Shown here: in pieces, positions 39,269 through 47,710 of the stretch
How the letters are laid out: each line of letters begins with the position of its first letter
Numbering within the stretch: the first letter of the stretch is position 1
From: Alphaproteobacteria bacterium
Lineage (GTDB): Bacteria > Pseudomonadota > Alphaproteobacteria > UBA828
Reading direction: 5' to 3'
Assembly: GCA_022826665.1 (NCBI GenBank)
Contig: JAJDUK010000056.1
Location: 62,001-126,000 of the forward strand
DNA length: 64,000 nt
Made by a program: the position numbers and the translations under genes
The notes under the pieces: model-generated
The model's input: the letters and a program-made list of their open reading frames with translations, nothing else
Databases searched by the model: none
Told to the model about the DNA's origin: nothing

Positions 39269-40543
39269 ATGGGCTACACGATCGCGGAAAAGATCATGGG
39301 GCGCGCGAGCCGGGCGGGTGTGCCGGTGCCGGCCGGCGCGGAGGTCGAGGTCAAGCCCGACTACGTGCTGGGCTACGACTTCCCCGGCTACCTCGACCTC
39401 ATCTTCAAGCAGATGAAGGAGGAGTTCGGCATCGAGCGCGTCGCGGAGCCGGAACGCTACGCCCTCTTCATCGACCACATGGTGCCGGCCAACACGCCCG
39501 ACGAGGAGGAGCTGCACATCGTCACCCGCACCTGGTGCGCGGAGAACAGCGTCAAGCTCCACGAGCGCGAGGGCATCGGCCACCAAGTGGCGGCGGAGGC
39601 GGGCTATGCCGTGCCCGGCGGCTTCGTCGTCCACTTCGACGGCCACATCGCACAGCTCGGCGCCTTCGGCACGCTCGCCATCGGCATCCACACGCAGCTC
39701 CTGGAGGCCTTCGTCCGCGAGCGTATCGACTTCACCGTGCCCGAGACCACGCGGGTCGACCTCACCGGCCGGCTCGCGCCCGGCGTGATGGCACGCGACG
39801 TGTTCCACCATCTGGTGCGCGTGCTCGGGCCCCGCTCCTGCCGCTTCCAGGTGCTGGAGCTCGGCGGGCCGGCGCTCGGCGACATCTCGCTGGAGGGCCG
39901 CCAGACCATCACCGGGCTCGCCATGTTCACCGGTGCGCTCACCGCGATCTGCAACCCGGACCGGCTCGCGCTCGACTACGCGCGCGACCACGTGACCGGG
40001 CCCTTCGAGCCGCAGGTGAGCGACGCGGACGCTACCTACGCCGCCCTGCACGAGGTCGACCTGACCGATCTCGCGCCCATCGTCGTGGTGCCGCCCAACC
40101 CGGCCGCCACCGCCGACCTCGCGGACCATGCCGGGCTCGAGGTCCAGGCCGGCTATCTCGGCTCCTGCGCCTCCGGCCGGCTCGAGGACCTGCGCGCCGC
40201 CGCCGCGGTGCTCAAGGGCCGCCGCGTTGCGCCGGGCTTTCAGCTCCACGTCGTGCCCACCAGCCAGGCGATCATGGCGGACGCCGCCCGCGAAGGCCTG
40301 CTGACCACGCTGATCGAGGCCGGCGCCTTCGTCACCTCGTCGTCGTGCGACTACTGCTACGGGCGGATCGCCACCATGACCGCCGGCCAGCGCGCGGTCT
40401 CCACCGGCACGCTCAATGTCACCGGACGCATGGGGAGCCCCGACTCCGAGATCTACCTCTGCAATGCCGCGGCGGTCGCCGCATCGGCGCTGGAAGGGCG
40501 GATCGCCGACCCCCGTCCTTATCTGGCCGAGACCGGGCAATGA
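39269..40543 (+). CDS. Aconitase family / 3-isopropylmalate dehydratase-like large subunit
   Basis: MGYTIAEKIMGRASRAGVPVPAGAEVEVKPDYVLGYD; DHMVPANTPDEEELHIVTRTWC; SSCDYCYGRIATMTAGQRAVSTGTLNVTGRMGSPDSEIYLCNA. Confidence 0.85.
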   Translation: MGYTIAEKIMGRASRAGVPVPAGAEVEVKPDYVLGYDFPGYLDLIFKQMKEEFGIERVAEPERYALFIDHMVPANTPDEEELHIVTRTWCAENSVKLHEREGIGHQVAAEAGYAVPGGFVVHFDGHIAQLGAFGTLAIGIHTQLLEAFVRERIDFTVPETTRVDLTGRLAPGVMARDVFHHLVRVLGPRSCRFQVLELGGPALGDISLEGRQTITGLAMFTGALTAICNPDRLALDYARDHVTGPFEPQVSDADATYAALHEVDLTDLAPIVVVPPNPAATADLADHAGLEVQAGYLGSCASGRLEDLRAAAAVLKGRRVAPGFQLHVVPTSQAIMADAAREGLLTTLIEAGAFVTSSSCDYCYGRIATMTAGQRAVSTGTLNVTGRMGSPDSEIYLCNAAAVAASALEGRIADPRPYLAETGQ

Positions 40544-41058
40544 GCCTCACGCCCCTGCGCGGCCGCGTCGCCTACGTCTTCGAGGAGGCGGATTTCGACG
40601 TGGACCAGATCGTGGGCGTCGAGAACATCCGACTCACCGACCCGGACGCGCTCGCGGCCTGCGCCATGCGCCGCTTCGACCCCGGCTTCGCCGAGAAGGT
40701 CGCGCCCGGCGACGTGATCGTCGGCGCGGAGAATTTTGGGTACGGCCATCCCCACTTCGCGCCGATGATCGGGCTGCGCCGTCTCGGCGTCCGCGCCGTG
40801 ATCGCGGACTCCTTCGCCACCGGCTACTGGCGGGAGGAGATCGCCGAGGGCTTCCCGCAGATCGCCTGCCCCGGCATCACCGGCCTCGTCCAGCGCTGGG
40901 ACGAGATCGAGATCGACTGGGCGGCCGCCGAGGTCCGCAATCTGAGCCGGGGCGGCGCGCTCGCCATCGCGCCCTACTCGACCGCCGAGCGCGGCATGCT
41001 GCAGGCCGGCGGCCTGATCCCCTACCTGCGCGAAAAGCTCGCCGCGGGCAGCGGCTGA
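40540..41058 (+). CDS. 3-isopropylmalate dehydratase-like small subunit (LeuD-type)
   Basis: MSLTPLRGRVAYVFEEADFDVDQIVGVENIRLTDPDAL...GENFGYGHPHFAP-type loop (GAENFGYGHPHFAPMIGL); translationally coupled to the large subunit. Confidence 0.82.
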   Translation: MSLTPLRGRVAYVFEEADFDVDQIVGVENIRLTDPDALAACAMRRFDPGFAEKVAPGDVIVGAENFGYGHPHFAPMIGLRRLGVRAVIADSFATGYWREEIAEGFPQIACPGITGLVQRWDEIEIDWAAAEVRNLSRGGALAIAPYSTAERGMLQAGGLIPYLREKLAAGSG

Positions 41059-41064
41059 GTCCTT

Positions 41065-41529
41065 CTACGATCCGGATCGGTATTTCTCCGGCATCTGCGG
41101 GCTGTTGGCCGGATTGGTGTCGTGCTTGGCGAGCCGGGTCACCACGCCGGCGCCCACCAGCGGAGCGAGCGCGACCTCCAGCGCATCCGCCTTGTCTTTG
41201 GCATAGACCTCCGCGCCGCCAACGTAGATCGAGAACGATTTTTGGTACTTCGCCTGTTTGGTCGGGTCGGCGATCGCCGCCTTGGTCCAGGCGTAGAGCG
41301 GGTAGTGCTCGACGCCATGCTCCTCGGCCTCCGCGCAATAGCCGGCGAAGGCGTCGTACTGGCAGATCAGCCGCGCATCGTGGGCAGCGAGAATGTCCTG
41401 CAGCGGCCCGAGCCCCGCATGCTCCCCACCGGCCCGCGCCGCCCCGGCGGCATCCTCCGCCAGATCGACGCGAAGCTGGTATTGCCACACCTCCGACTCG
41501 CTCCGTGAGCCGGATGGTTCATTCGCCAT
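41065..41529 (-). CDS. Hypothetical protein
   Basis: MANEPSGSRSESEVWQYQLRVDLAEDAAGAARAGGEHAGLGPLQDILAAHDARLICQYDAFAGYCAEAEEHGVEHYPLYAWTKAAI...; coherent ORF, family not recognised. Confidence 0.6.
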   Translation of the reverse strand: MANEPSGSRSESEVWQYQLRVDLAEDAAGAARAGGEHAGLGPLQDILAAHDARLICQYDAFAGYCAEAEEHGVEHYPLYAWTKAAIADPTKQAKYQKSFSIYVGGAEVYAKDKADALEVALAPLVGAGVVTRLAKHDTNPANSPQMPEKYRSGS

Positions 41530-41573
41530 CACAGACACCTCCACGCGGCTTGTCATCAAGAAATCTGTCGTCA

Positions 41574-42059
41574 CTAGCGTGGGATATCATCGTCGAGGTT
41601 CGACGGAAGCGGTGCATTGGAAGGAGCTGACACATTGCCAAAATCTTGTGGCGGTTCGTCTGGAGGCCGATGCGAGCTGAAATGCTTCAGCTCGATCAGT
41701 CCGTATGTGTTGGGAGATGGGCGTGTGAATACATCCCCACGTCGCACATAAGCCGCCAAAGAGCCCGTGAGGGATGCCTTGTTTTGGCGGGTAAGCTCTC
41801 TGCCAAGGTGCTGCAGCAGTTCATCGATGTGTACAGGAGCGCCGACCTTCAGGATCACGTCACGAGCCTGCGCCACTGAGCTGCCTTTCCTTAGGGCCGT
41901 CTCATCAGATTGCTCGTCTTGAACTTCCTTCTCGACGGCTCTGAGAATATCTTTCAGAGCATTCAGATAAACCTTGGCAGCCTCCAGCTTGCGCTCAAGT
42001 GATTGAATTTCAGACATTTTCCTCTTAATCTTCGCCTCAATGACAGATCGCTCTGACAT
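41574..42059 (-). CDS. Coiled-coil plus winged-helix (HARE-HTH-like) domain protein
   Basis: MSERSVIEAKIKRKMSEIQSLERKLEAAKVYLNALKDILRAVEKEV (coiled coil) then SVAQARDVILKVGAPVHIDELLQHLGRELTRQNKASLTGSLAAYVRRGDVFTRPSPNTYGLIEL (winged helix). Confidence 0.7.
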   Translation of the reverse strand: MSERSVIEAKIKRKMSEIQSLERKLEAAKVYLNALKDILRAVEKEVQDEQSDETALRKGSSVAQARDVILKVGAPVHIDELLQHLGRELTRQNKASLTGSLAAYVRRGDVFTRPSPNTYGLIELKHFSSHRPPDEPPQDFGNVSAPSNAPLPSNLDDDIPR

Positions 42060-42083
42060 GGCATAGACTCCTGCATGTGGCAC

Positions 42084-42097
42084 ATGATACACATCAT
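42084..42097. promoter_or_regulatory. Candidate operator palindrome ATGAT-ACAC-ATCAT in a divergent intergenic region
   Basis: ATGAT 42084-42088, ATCAT 42093-42097, in the 67-bp interval between start codons 42059 (-) and 42127 (+). Confidence 0.4.
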
Positions 42098-42126
42098 ATC
42101 ACAGGTGGCGTGTGGAGTCGTGAAGA

Positions 42127-42975
42127 ATGGCAGACGAATTGTCACGCAGTCCCAGGTATCGAAGTACGATTGACCGCTTAGAGGAACTGCGGCGCGTTAG
42201 CAGCCGTGGCTCAGAATATTGGTACGGAAGGGAAATCCAAGGAGCATTGGGCTACACAGAGTGGCGAAATTTCGAAGGTGTGATCGATCGCGCGCGTTCA
42301 TCGCTTCTGGCCAATGCGGTCTCTCCGTCACATCATATTGTTGAGACCACCAGGATGATGCCAATTGGAAATGATGGCAGGCGGCAACAGGCAGATTTCT
42401 TCCTCTCACGTGCTGCTTGCTATCTCATTGCTATGAACGGAGATCCCTCGAAGCCGGAAATAGCCGCGGCACAGGCGTATTTTGCTGTGCAGACAAGAGA
42501 AAGAGAAGTAGAGAAGTTAGAGAATGAAGATAGAAAACGAATAAACTTGCGCGAGAAGATAACAACATCGTTCAAGAACGTGAGTAAAATGGCGAGCAGA
42601 GCAGGAGTGAGTAACCGCAAACTGCCAGTCTTCCACAATGCTCGTTATCAAGGTCTTTACCGAATGTCGGCAAGAGACGTGAAGGATTTGAAGGGTATTG
42701 GGCAAAAGGCCAATCCATTTGACCACATGGGGGCGCTCGAATTATCCGCAAACGATTTTCAAATGAACTTGGCGGCAGAAACTATCGAAAAGGAGAGTAT
42801 TCGAGGAGAGTCGAGAACAATTCGGAAAAACATGGAAGTAGCGGAAAGAGTTCGACAGACGATGATCGACAGCGGAGCGCGCCCGCCTGAAGAGCTTCCA
42901 ACTGCCGAGCCAATCAAGAACGTAGTCAAGCGACTGAGAGACCAAGAGAAGCTGGACAACGGTCCGGACTCCTAG
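42127..42975 (+). CDS. DNA damage-inducible protein D-like (DinD/BRO-N-like)
   Basis: YWYGREIQGALGYTEWRNFEGVIDRARSSLLANAVSPSHHIVETTRMMPIGNDGRRQQADFFLSRAACYLIAMNGDPSKPEIAAAQAYFAVQTRERE matches the DinD pattern. Confidence 0.88.
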   Translation: MADELSRSPRYRSTIDRLEELRRVSSRGSEYWYGREIQGALGYTEWRNFEGVIDRARSSLLANAVSPSHHIVETTRMMPIGNDGRRQQADFFLSRAACYLIAMNGDPSKPEIAAAQAYFAVQTREREVEKLENEDRKRINLREKITTSFKNVSKMASRAGVSNRKLPVFHNARYQGLYRMSARDVKDLKGIGQKANPFDHMGALELSANDFQMNLAAETIEKESIRGESRTIRKNMEVAERVRQTMIDSGARPPEELPTAEPIKNVVKRLRDQEKLDNGPDS

Positions 42976-43179
42976 TTGGTAGTCCTGACTAGATTTCTGG
43001 TCGATTCTCCAACACTGACCTTTGATTTGAGCCTTTCATGTATCCAATCTAAACGCTTCGGCGCGTTCCCACGCCGTGCCACTTGGATGTCCAGTCTGAC
43101 CCGTCTCTCGAATGCCGTTCCTGCCGCGTTCCCGTGGCGACTTGTCTCCCCGCCCCGCGCCAACGGCGAATCGTCCGCT

Positions 43180-44055
43180 ATGATGCGCGGCATGAAATAC
43201 GAGGAGCCCCTGGTCGCGCCCAACGGCGACCGCTTCGTTCTGATCGAGTTCGGCGACGACGGCGGTCTCCGGCTCAACCTGCAGGCGCGCGGCTTCGCCA
43301 AGGCCGTGGACGAGGCCCGCATTCCCGGCGTCATCGAGACCAATCCTGGCTTCAACTCCGTGCTCATCGAGTACGACTGGCAGCGCATCGCCTACGACGA
43401 CCTCGTGCGCGAGGCGCTGGCGCTGGCCGACGCGGTGGGGACGCCCGACGAGATCGAGAGCCGGCTGGTCCACGTGCCCACCCTCTATCTCGACCCCTGG
43501 ACCCGCGCCTGCATGGAGGAGTACCACCGCACCATCAAGCAGCGGCCCTACGACCCGGAGTCCATCGTGGCGGAGAACGGCCTCTCCGGTCTCGACGAGC
43601 TGGTCGCGCTCCATTCGGCGACCGAATACTGGATCGGCATCATCGGCGCCTATCCGGGCCTCCCGCTCATGCGCCCGCTCGACCCGCGCTGCATCGTCTA
43701 CGCGCCCAAGTACGACCCGCCCCGCATGTGGACGCCCCAAGGCGCGGTGGTCTGCGCCGGCGGCCAGAGCGCGATCCAGACCCTGCACTCGCCCGGCGGC
43801 TTCAACATGATCGGCCGCACGCCGCTCCCCATGCTGGACCCGGAGAGGCGCATCCCGGCCTTCGGCGGCGGCATCGCGCTGCTCCGCGTCGGCGACCGCA
43901 TCAAGTTCGATCCCATCGACCGCAGCGAATACGACCGGATCGAGGCAAAACTCGCGGAAGGCACCTACCCCTTCAACATCGTCGAGTATCAGCGCTTCTC
44001 GCTCTCGGCTTACGAGGCCTGGGTCGCCTCGCTCGACGCGGAGCAGAGGCACTGA
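43180..44055 (+). CDS. KipI/PxpB-like carboxyltransferase domain protein (allophanate hydrolase subunit 1 family)
   Basis: MKYEEPLVAPNGDRFVLIEFGDDGGLRLNLQARGF...GIIGAYPGLPLMRPLDPRCIVYAPKYDPPRMWTPQGAVVCAGGQSAIQTLHSPGGFNMIGRTP. Confidence 0.88.
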   Translation: MMRGMKYEEPLVAPNGDRFVLIEFGDDGGLRLNLQARGFAKAVDEARIPGVIETNPGFNSVLIEYDWQRIAYDDLVREALALADAVGTPDEIESRLVHVPTLYLDPWTRACMEEYHRTIKQRPYDPESIVAENGLSGLDELVALHSATEYWIGIIGAYPGLPLMRPLDPRCIVYAPKYDPPRMWTPQGAVVCAGGQSAIQTLHSPGGFNMIGRTPLPMLDPERRIPAFGGGIALLRVGDRIKFDPIDRSEYDRIEAKLAEGTYPFNIVEYQRFSLSAYEAWVASLDAEQRH

Positions 44056-44069
44056 GCGCCAGCCCCGCC

Positions 44070-45059
44070 ATGGAGGTGCTGAAACCCGGCCTGGAGACCA
44101 CGGTTCAGGACTATCCGGGCCGCGTCGGCGTGGTCAGCACCGGCTACCCTATCTCGGGCCCGATGGACGGCTGGTCCTTCCGCATCGCCAATCGCCTGGT
44201 CGGCAATGACGTGAGCGCCGCTGGGCTGGAATGCCAGTTCATCGGCCCCACCCTGCGCTTTCACGACGACCGCGTGGTCGCCGTCTGCGGTGCCGAGATG
44301 CCGGCGGCGCTGGATGGCGAGCCCTTCGAGGGCTGGACCAGCGTCGCGGTGCGCGCCGGTCAGACCGTGGCGCTCGGCTCGGCCACGCGCGGTGCGCGCG
44401 CCTATCTCGCGGTCTCAGGTGGTATCGACGTGCCGCCCTTCCTCGGCTCACGCTCCACCTATCGCCTCGGGCAGATCGGAGGCGCCGGGGGAGAGCCGCT
44501 CAAGGCCGGGCAGCATCTGCCCCTCGGCCCGAATGGCGGCGCGGGCACGCCAGGGCGGCGGGCAGCAGCCCATGCCCGGCCGCGCTTTCCCGAGGACCGA
44601 ATCTGGTCGGTCGAGGCGGTGACGGGACCCAGGGAAGACTGGATCGACGAGGCCGGTCACGCCCGCTTCCTGACCAGCGACTGGCGCGTCTCCGCCCACA
44701 GCAACCGGGTGGGCGTCCGCCTCGAAGGGCCGGAGTGGACCTTCACCCGCCGCGCCTACGACAAGTCGCCGGAGAACGGCACGCATCCCTCCAACATCAT
44801 CGAGCACGGCTATGGCCTCGGCTCCATCAACCTCTGCGGCCAGACGCCCATCGTCCTCGGGCCGGACGGCCTTACCCTCGGCGGCTTCATCAACCCCTAC
44901 ACGGTGCCGACGGGCTCGCTGTGGAAGCCAGGCCAGGCGCGGCCCGGCGACATCTTCCGCTTCCGCGCCGTCAGCGTGCGCGAGGCGCAGGAGGCCCGCG
45001 CCGCGCTCGATGCGCTTTGCGCAGCACCCGACGCCATCGAGGAGATCGGCGCAGGCTGA
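44070..45059 (+). CDS. KipA/PxpC-like biotin-dependent carboxyltransferase family protein (allophanate hydrolase subunit 2 family)
   Basis: MEVLKPGLETTVQDYPGRVGVVSTGYPISGPMDGWSFRIANRLVGNDVSAAGLECQFIGPTL; RAYLAVSGGIDVPPFLGSRSTY. Confidence 0.9.
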   Translation: MEVLKPGLETTVQDYPGRVGVVSTGYPISGPMDGWSFRIANRLVGNDVSAAGLECQFIGPTLRFHDDRVVAVCGAEMPAALDGEPFEGWTSVAVRAGQTVALGSATRGARAYLAVSGGIDVPPFLGSRSTYRLGQIGGAGGEPLKAGQHLPLGPNGGAGTPGRRAAAHARPRFPEDRIWSVEAVTGPREDWIDEAGHARFLTSDWRVSAHSNRVGVRLEGPEWTFTRRAYDKSPENGTHPSNIIEHGYGLGSINLCGQTPIVLGPDGLTLGGFINPYTVPTGSLWKPGQARPGDIFRFRAVSVREAQEARAALDALCAAPDAIEEIGAG

Positions 45060-45094
45060 GGGCACGCCAGTCCCCGCCGCACCGGTGTCCATCC

Positions 45095-45931
45095 GTGACC
45101 TCTTCCCGATTCCGGCCCCATCATGCGCTCGGCCTCGCGGCCGCCTTGATCTTCGCGCTCTTCCCCGTCTTCTGGATGGTGTCCACGTCGCTCAAGCCGC
45201 TCGCCGAATGGGCGGCGGTGCCGCCGCCCTGGGTGCCGCGCGACGTGACGCTCGGGAACTACGCACCGCTCTTCCAGCGTTACGCGGAGAGCTACGTCAC
45301 CGCGCCGAGGACCGGGCTCGGCGCGATTCTCGACTCGTTCATCATCGCCGGCGGCACCACGGCGCTCGCGCTGGCGATCGGGCTGCTCGCGGCGATCGGC
45401 TTCTCGCGCTACCGCGCGGGCAGCGACCGGCTCGCCATCGGGATCCTCGCGGTCCGCGCCGTGCCGCCGATCACGCTCGCGATCCCGGCTCTCTTCCTCT
45501 TCACCTCGATGGGCCTGCGCGACACCCACATCGGCATCATCCTCGTTCACGCCGCCTTCGGCGTGCCGTTCTCCTTCTGGATGTTGAAGAGCTTCATCGA
45601 CGAGGTGCCGCCCGCCATCGAGGAGGCCGGCATGATGGACGGCATGAGCCGCCTGCGCGCGCACCTCGTCGTCACCGTGCCGATGATCCGGGGCGGCCTC
45701 GCGGTCACCGGCCTCTTCATCTTCATCCTCACCTGGAACGAGTTCCTGCTGACGGTCACGTTGAGCGACAAGCTCATCGTCACCGTGCCGATCTATCTGC
45801 ACCATCACACCGGGGTCTACGGCGTGCAGGCGGCGCTCGCGGTCGCGGCGGCGATGCCCATCGTGCTCTTCGGCTTCCTGATTCAGAAGCACCTCGCCCG
45901 CGCGTTTACCCTGGGCGCAATCAAGCAGTAG
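45095..45931 (+). CDS. Carbohydrate-type ABC transporter permease (MalG-like)
   Basis: FWMVSTSLKPLAEWAAVPPPWVP and EAGMMDGMSRLRAHLVVTVPMIRGGLAVTGLFIFILTWNEFLLTVTL (EAA motif). Confidence 0.92.
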   Translation: MTSSRFRPHHALGLAAALIFALFPVFWMVSTSLKPLAEWAAVPPPWVPRDVTLGNYAPLFQRYAESYVTAPRTGLGAILDSFIIAGGTTALALAIGLLAAIGFSRYRAGSDRLAIGILAVRAVPPITLAIPALFLFTSMGLRDTHIGIILVHAAFGVPFSFWMLKSFIDEVPPAIEEAGMMDGMSRLRAHLVVTVPMIRGGLAVTGLFIFILTWNEFLLTVTLSDKLIVTVPIYLHHHTGVYGVQAALAVAAAMPIVLFGFLIQKHLARAFTLGAIKQ

Positions 45932-45941
45932 GGAACCCGCC

Positions 45942-47267
45942 TCAGCCGAGCGCGGCGTCGACCTCGTCCAGGATCGTGTCGAAAACCCCGATGGCGTCGC
46001 CGATCTGCTCGGCGTCGATACAGAGCGGCGGGCCGATCAGGAGGCCGTTGAGGCAGGTCCGGGCCTCCAGCCCGTGCTCGACCAGCCGGCGCTTCATGAG
46101 GTCGTTCACTGCCGCGTGGTTCGGCGCCGTCGAGAAGGGCGCGTCGGTCTCGGGATCTGCCGTCAGCTCGATGGCGCCGAGCAGTCCCAGCGAGCGCACG
46201 TCCGAGATGCACGGATGCTCCAACTCGAGATGTGCGAGTTCCGTCGCGAGCACGTCCCCCATCTTCGCCGCGTTTTCGATCAGTCCGTCGTTCTCGTAGG
46301 CATCGAGCGCGGCACAGGCTGCGGCGCAAGCGATAGGGTTGCCGGTCTGCGTCGAGCCGAGCGGGAACCAGTCGTCGTCGAAGTGCGCGGCGACGTGGGG
46401 CCGCATTAGCACGGCGCCCATCGGGATGTAGCCCGAGGTGATGCCCTTGGAGACCGCCATCAGGTCGGGCACCACGCCCCAATGCTCCATGCCGAACCAG
46501 CGCCCGGTGCGGCCGAAGCCGCAGATCACCTCGTCCGCGATCATCAGGATGTCGTAACGGTCGCAGATCTCGCGCAGCATGGGGAAGTACTCGGGTGGCG
46601 GCTTGATCCCGCCGCTCGCTGCCGTCATCGGCTCGACGATGACCGCGGCGATCTGGCCCGGTCCTTCCCGCTGGATCACCTCCTCCACGCTCTTCGCGCA
46701 CTGCACCTCGCAGCCGGGATAGGAGAGCGAGAAGGGGCAGCGGTGGCAGTAGGGGTCGAGGAAGCGGACGATGTTGGGATGTTCGTAACCGATGGCGAGG
46801 CGCCTTGGGTCGCCGCTCGCCGACATCGAGCCCGAGGTGGTGCCGTGGTAGGAGCGGTACTTGGCGAGGATCTTGCGCCGCCCGGTCACCAGGCGCGCGA
46901 CCATCATGGCGATCTCGGTCGCCTCACTGCCGCTCCCGGTGAGGAAGGCGGTCTGGATATCGCCCGGCGCGATCTCGGCGAGCTTGCGGCCGAGTTTCTC
47001 GCGCGCGGCGGTGGTGTGGTGCGGGCCGATGTAGCAGAGCCTGCCGGCCTGCTCCTGAATCGCCTGGATCACCTTGGGATGCTGGTAGCCGAGATTGACG
47101 TTCACCAGCTGCGACGAGAAATCGAGATAGCGCTTGCCTCCCGTGTCATAGATATAGGCGCCCTCGCCGCGCTCCATTTCGATCACCGGGTCGAGCGCGT
47201 TCTGCGCGGCCCAGGGGATGATGTCGTAGCGCCGGTTCGCGCCGGCGGTTGCCATCGCCTCGCTCAT
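45942..47267 (-). CDS. Class III aminotransferase (aspartate aminotransferase family)
   Basis: AYIYDTGGKRYLDFSSQLVNVNLGYQHPKV; FLTGSGSEATEIAMMVARLVTGRRKILAKYRSYHGTT; LMIADEVICGFGRTGRWF. Confidence 0.93.
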   Translation of the reverse strand: MSEAMATAGANRRYDIIPWAAQNALDPVIEMERGEGAYIYDTGGKRYLDFSSQLVNVNLGYQHPKVIQAIQEQAGRLCYIGPHHTTAAREKLGRKLAEIAPGDIQTAFLTGSGSEATEIAMMVARLVTGRRKILAKYRSYHGTTSGSMSASGDPRRLAIGYEHPNIVRFLDPYCHRCPFSLSYPGCEVQCAKSVEEVIQREGPGQIAAVIVEPMTAASGGIKPPPEYFPMLREICDRYDILMIADEVICGFGRTGRWFGMEHWGVVPDLMAVSKGITSGYIPMGAVLMRPHVAAHFDDDWFPLGSTQTGNPIACAAACAALDAYENDGLIENAAKMGDVLATELAHLELEHPCISDVRSLGLLGAIELTADPETDAPFSTAPNHAAVNDLMKRRLVEHGLEARTCLNGLLIGPPLCIDAEQIGDAIGVFDTILDEVDAALG

Positions 47268-47304
47268 GTCTCCCTCCTGCGTCCTTCGGCGGACACGGCG
47301 GCCG

Positions 47305-47652
47305 CTAGCGCGCGGCCACTATCATGATCTCGACCGTGTAGTCCGGTGTCGCCAGCCTGCTCTCGACACAGGCGCGGCAGGGCGGGTTCTCCTTGGAGAC
47401 CCAGGGGTCCCACACGCTGTTCATCTCGTTGAAGGTCCGAATGTCGGAAAGCCAGACGTTGGCGGTGAGAATCTGCTCCTTCGACGAGCCCGCCTTGGCC
47501 AGCAGGGCCTCGATCTTGGCGAGGATCTGCCGGGTCTGGCCGGCGACGTCCTCGCTGGTGTCGTCCGCCACCTGGCCGGCGAGGTACACGCGGTCCCCGT
47601 GCGTCACCGCCTGGCTCATGCGGGGGCCTTTGTCGAAGCGTTCGATGGTCAT
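47305..47652 (-). CDS. RidA family protein
   Basis: MTIERFDKGPRMSQAVTHGDRVYLAGQVADDTSEDVAGQTRQILAKIEALLAKAGSSKEQILTANVWLSDI...RACVESRLATPDYTVEIMIVAA. Confidence 0.92.
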   Translation of the reverse strand: MTIERFDKGPRMSQAVTHGDRVYLAGQVADDTSEDVAGQTRQILAKIEALLAKAGSSKEQILTANVWLSDIRTFNEMNSVWDPWVSKENPPCRACVESRLATPDYTVEIMIVAAR

Positions 47653-47710
47653 GGTTGCTCTCCGTTTCCTGCTGTTTGTCGTTGGGCTGATCGTAGCGGG
47701 CAATGGCCCT

